A stretch of DNA of 7,165 bases, taken from the NCBI GenBank assembly GCA_045586105.1, contig JAZMZS010000108.1, positions 1 through 7,165 on the forward strand, in the 5' to 3' direction. The stretch is from JAZMZS01 sp045586105 (GTDB lineage Bacteria > Bacillota > Clostridia > Oscillospirales > CAG-272). The translations under genes and the position numbers were made by a program. Within the stretch, counting starts at the first letter, position 1, and every line of letters begins with the position of its first letter. Below the pieces are notes generated by a model that saw only the letters and a list, made by a program, of their open reading frames with translations, was not told where the DNA came from and did not search any database. Shown here in pieces: positions 5,971 to 7,165 of the stretch.

Positions 5971-6298
5971 ACCCTTTTCCCCAAAACCTTTATGAATGAG
6001 TTTGAATAAACCGAACTTTTGTGCGTACCTGCTTCATGGGGCGCCTTTTTATTTGCCTCAAGCCCGCGCGGCGCGCTCGTTGCTGTCGTCGCGGCACCAC
6101 CCCCTGTCATCCTCGAACGGAGCGTATCGGAATGAAGGAGCTGAGAGGGAGATGATAATAACGGTAATGATTCTTCCCGCTTAGATTCTTCGTCGGCTGA
6201 AGCCTCCTCAAGAATAGCAGCAGGGACGAAGCTTCGCACTATATGAGTAGCGACTTCATTGTTTACGCATAAATAGATACGCAATTTCCTTTGCGGCA
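5971..6298. other. Non-coding stretch with decayed dispersed-repeat character
   Basis: No convincing gene lies between the two converging genes. At 6108-6215 the sequence resembles a type of short intergenic repeat found in many bacteria. A CATCC...GGAATGAAGGA-like imperfect palindrome lies near 6110-6139. Two direct copies of GATTCTTC lie at 6169-6176 and 6184-6191, and a stem of ATTCTT (6185-6190) with AAGAAT (6210-6215) encloses GGCT/AGCC. The palindrome CGAAGCTTCG follows at 6227-6236. A G+C-rich patch lies at 6063-6095. The minus strand stays open across much of this stretch, but the translation is low-complexity, lacks a ribosome site and runs through both terminator stems. The call of a repeat relic rests on pattern memory alone. 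Confidence 0.35.
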
Positions 6299-6341
6299 AA
6301 AAGATCCTCTGCAAGCACCGTATGCTTGCAGAGGATCTTTT
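6299..6341 (-). terminator. Strong intrinsic terminator of the beta-propeller gene (possibly bidirectional)
   Basis: An 18-bp perfect stem, arms 6299-6316 and 6324-6341, encloses a 7-base loop. It begins 6 bases past the TAA stop of the leftward gene. On the minus strand the 3' arm runs into a T5 tract (ATCTTTTTG), the classic form. On the plus strand the stem is followed by TCTCTTTTATTTG, so it may also stop any rightward read-through from the Ldh_2 gene. Confidence 0.9.
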
Positions 6342-6346
6342 CTCTT

Positions 6347-7165
6347 TTATTTGATCTTAACGTGATAATCATATATTCTGTATGACCAGAGGCTCTTGTC
6401 TCCCGTGACGGACACGGTATAATAAACACTTACAACACCTGCCTCGGGCAGATGCCCATACGCGTCTCTGAGGATACCTGTATTATGATTTCTCGCAAAT
6501 CCTGTCTCAGCCTCACCTATCTTGGCCACGTTTCTCCAGGTAAAGGAAGAATAGCTCGCAGGCTCGTTAAAGGAGCTCACTCTGAAATGAGAGGAGATAT
6601 AGTCGGGAACACTGCTCGGGTTAGGATGACAGTCCGAGCTTGCGTAGAAGCGCTTGTTCTGTGCATCATAGACGAAGTCGGCGTTGTTTAATATATCGTC
6701 GGCAAAGTTGAGATCAAGCAACCCCGTCTCGGAGAGCTTGACCGAGGATGCACGCACGGGTGAATCGAGATCCGACAGGTCCCACTTCTCGATGACAGTT
6801 CTTGTTCCGGTATGGTCGCCTCTTGTATAGAAAAGAAGCATGCTTCCCTTCTTGTCCATATTGATGATGCTCGGCTGACCAACTCCCCACTGAAAAATAT
6901 TTTGATCTATTGTCATGTCGCGGACAAAGTCAACGAGTGGTGCGTTGCCGACCTTGATAAATGGTCCCTCGGGGCTCTTTGCAACAGCAATTCCGAGATC
7001 GTTTTCCTGGCTGTTATCAGTAACGCATCCGAGATACGCCATAAGGCAGGAATACGTCTCTCCCTTATACTTGAATTCACCCATCACCACCGAGGGGTCG
7101 CACACGTGGCGCGCATCCCAGTTGTTTTACGTAGGAGAGAGTACAAGCTTCTCCTCACCCCAAGT
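6347..7165 (-). pseudogene. Beta-propeller (GH43-like) protein, 5' part beyond right edge, interrupted by an in-frame stop
   Basis: The minus strand codes for the C-terminal 250-odd residues of a protein resembling five-bladed beta-propeller glycoside hydrolases (GH43-like superfamily). Typical blade phrases are HVCDPSVV, SCLMAYLGC, LGIAVAKSPEGPF, WGVGQPSIIN, MLLFYTRGD and FARNHNTGILRD. The aspartate in CDPSVV is where the fold often places an active-site acid, but neither activity nor substrate can be fixed. Reading upstream, the same frame gives TWGEEKLVLSPT, then TAA at 7127-7129, then NNWDARHVCDPSVV, so coding sense continues on both sides of the stop. TAA is a normal stop here (ktrB and the spoVAF-like gene end with it). 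The gene is therefore broken, or the base is a sequencing or assembly error. The downstream open part could start only at GTG 7105 or later, without a convincing ribosome site. The N-terminus and any signal peptide are out of view. Confidence 0.65.

Noticed and set aside
5901..6314. A 137-codon open frame on the minus strand in the gap between the converging genes
   Set aside because: It lacks a ribosome site, runs through both terminator stems, is rich in Ser/Ala/Arg with no recognisable fold, and overlaps repeat-like DNA.
1..7165. Search for CRISPR arrays, tRNA or rRNA genes, insertion sequences and defence or toxin-antitoxin systems
   Set aside because: No regularly spaced repeats, no RNA-gene signatures and no transposase or defence-protein motifs were seen on either strand.

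Overview
The window looks like chromosomal DNA of an anaerobic, spore-forming member of the Bacillota, most likely a clostridial or ruminococcal gut or rumen lineage. The evidence is a glutamate dehydrogenase closely resembling the Clostridium symbiosum enzyme, a SpoVAF-type germination protein, a KtrAB potassium transporter, strong Shine-Dalgarno sites and clostridial-style TTGACA/TATAAT promoters. TAA and TGA both serve as ordinary stops. The window shows no phage or plasmid gene, transposase, CRISPR array, tRNA or rRNA.

Layout from left to right. (1) Positions 1-910, minus strand: the first 303 codons of a glutamate dehydrogenase, cut by the left edge, with its own promoter near 988-1017. 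(2) Positions 1074-3103, minus strand: a tight two-gene operon, ktrB then ktrA, for potassium uptake, with a promoter at 3179-3207 and a small hairpin in the leader. (3) Positions 3218-4621, minus strand: a SpoVAF/GerA-type spore membrane protein with a strong ribosome site and a good candidate forespore (sigma-G) promoter. (4) Positions 4622-4782: a divergent control region. (5) Positions 4783-5907, plus strand: a malate/L-lactate dehydrogenase-type (Ldh_2) oxidoreductase followed by a hairpin terminator. (6) Positions 5908-6346: non-coding DNA holding two converging terminators and what looks like a decayed dispersed repeat. (7) Positions 6347-7165, minus strand: the C-terminal part of a beta-propeller protein (glycoside hydrolase 43-like), interrupted by an in-frame TAA at 7127-7129 and cut by the right edge.

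The genes are mostly ordinary metabolism and ion transport, and I see no clear new multi-gene system. The most unusual points are three. A SpoVAF-type gene lies directly upstream of the potassium-uptake operon with no recognisable terminator between them, so forespore transcription could run into ktrBA. A clean in-frame stop breaks the right-edge gene. Unexplained inverted repeats sit in three of the intergenic control regions.
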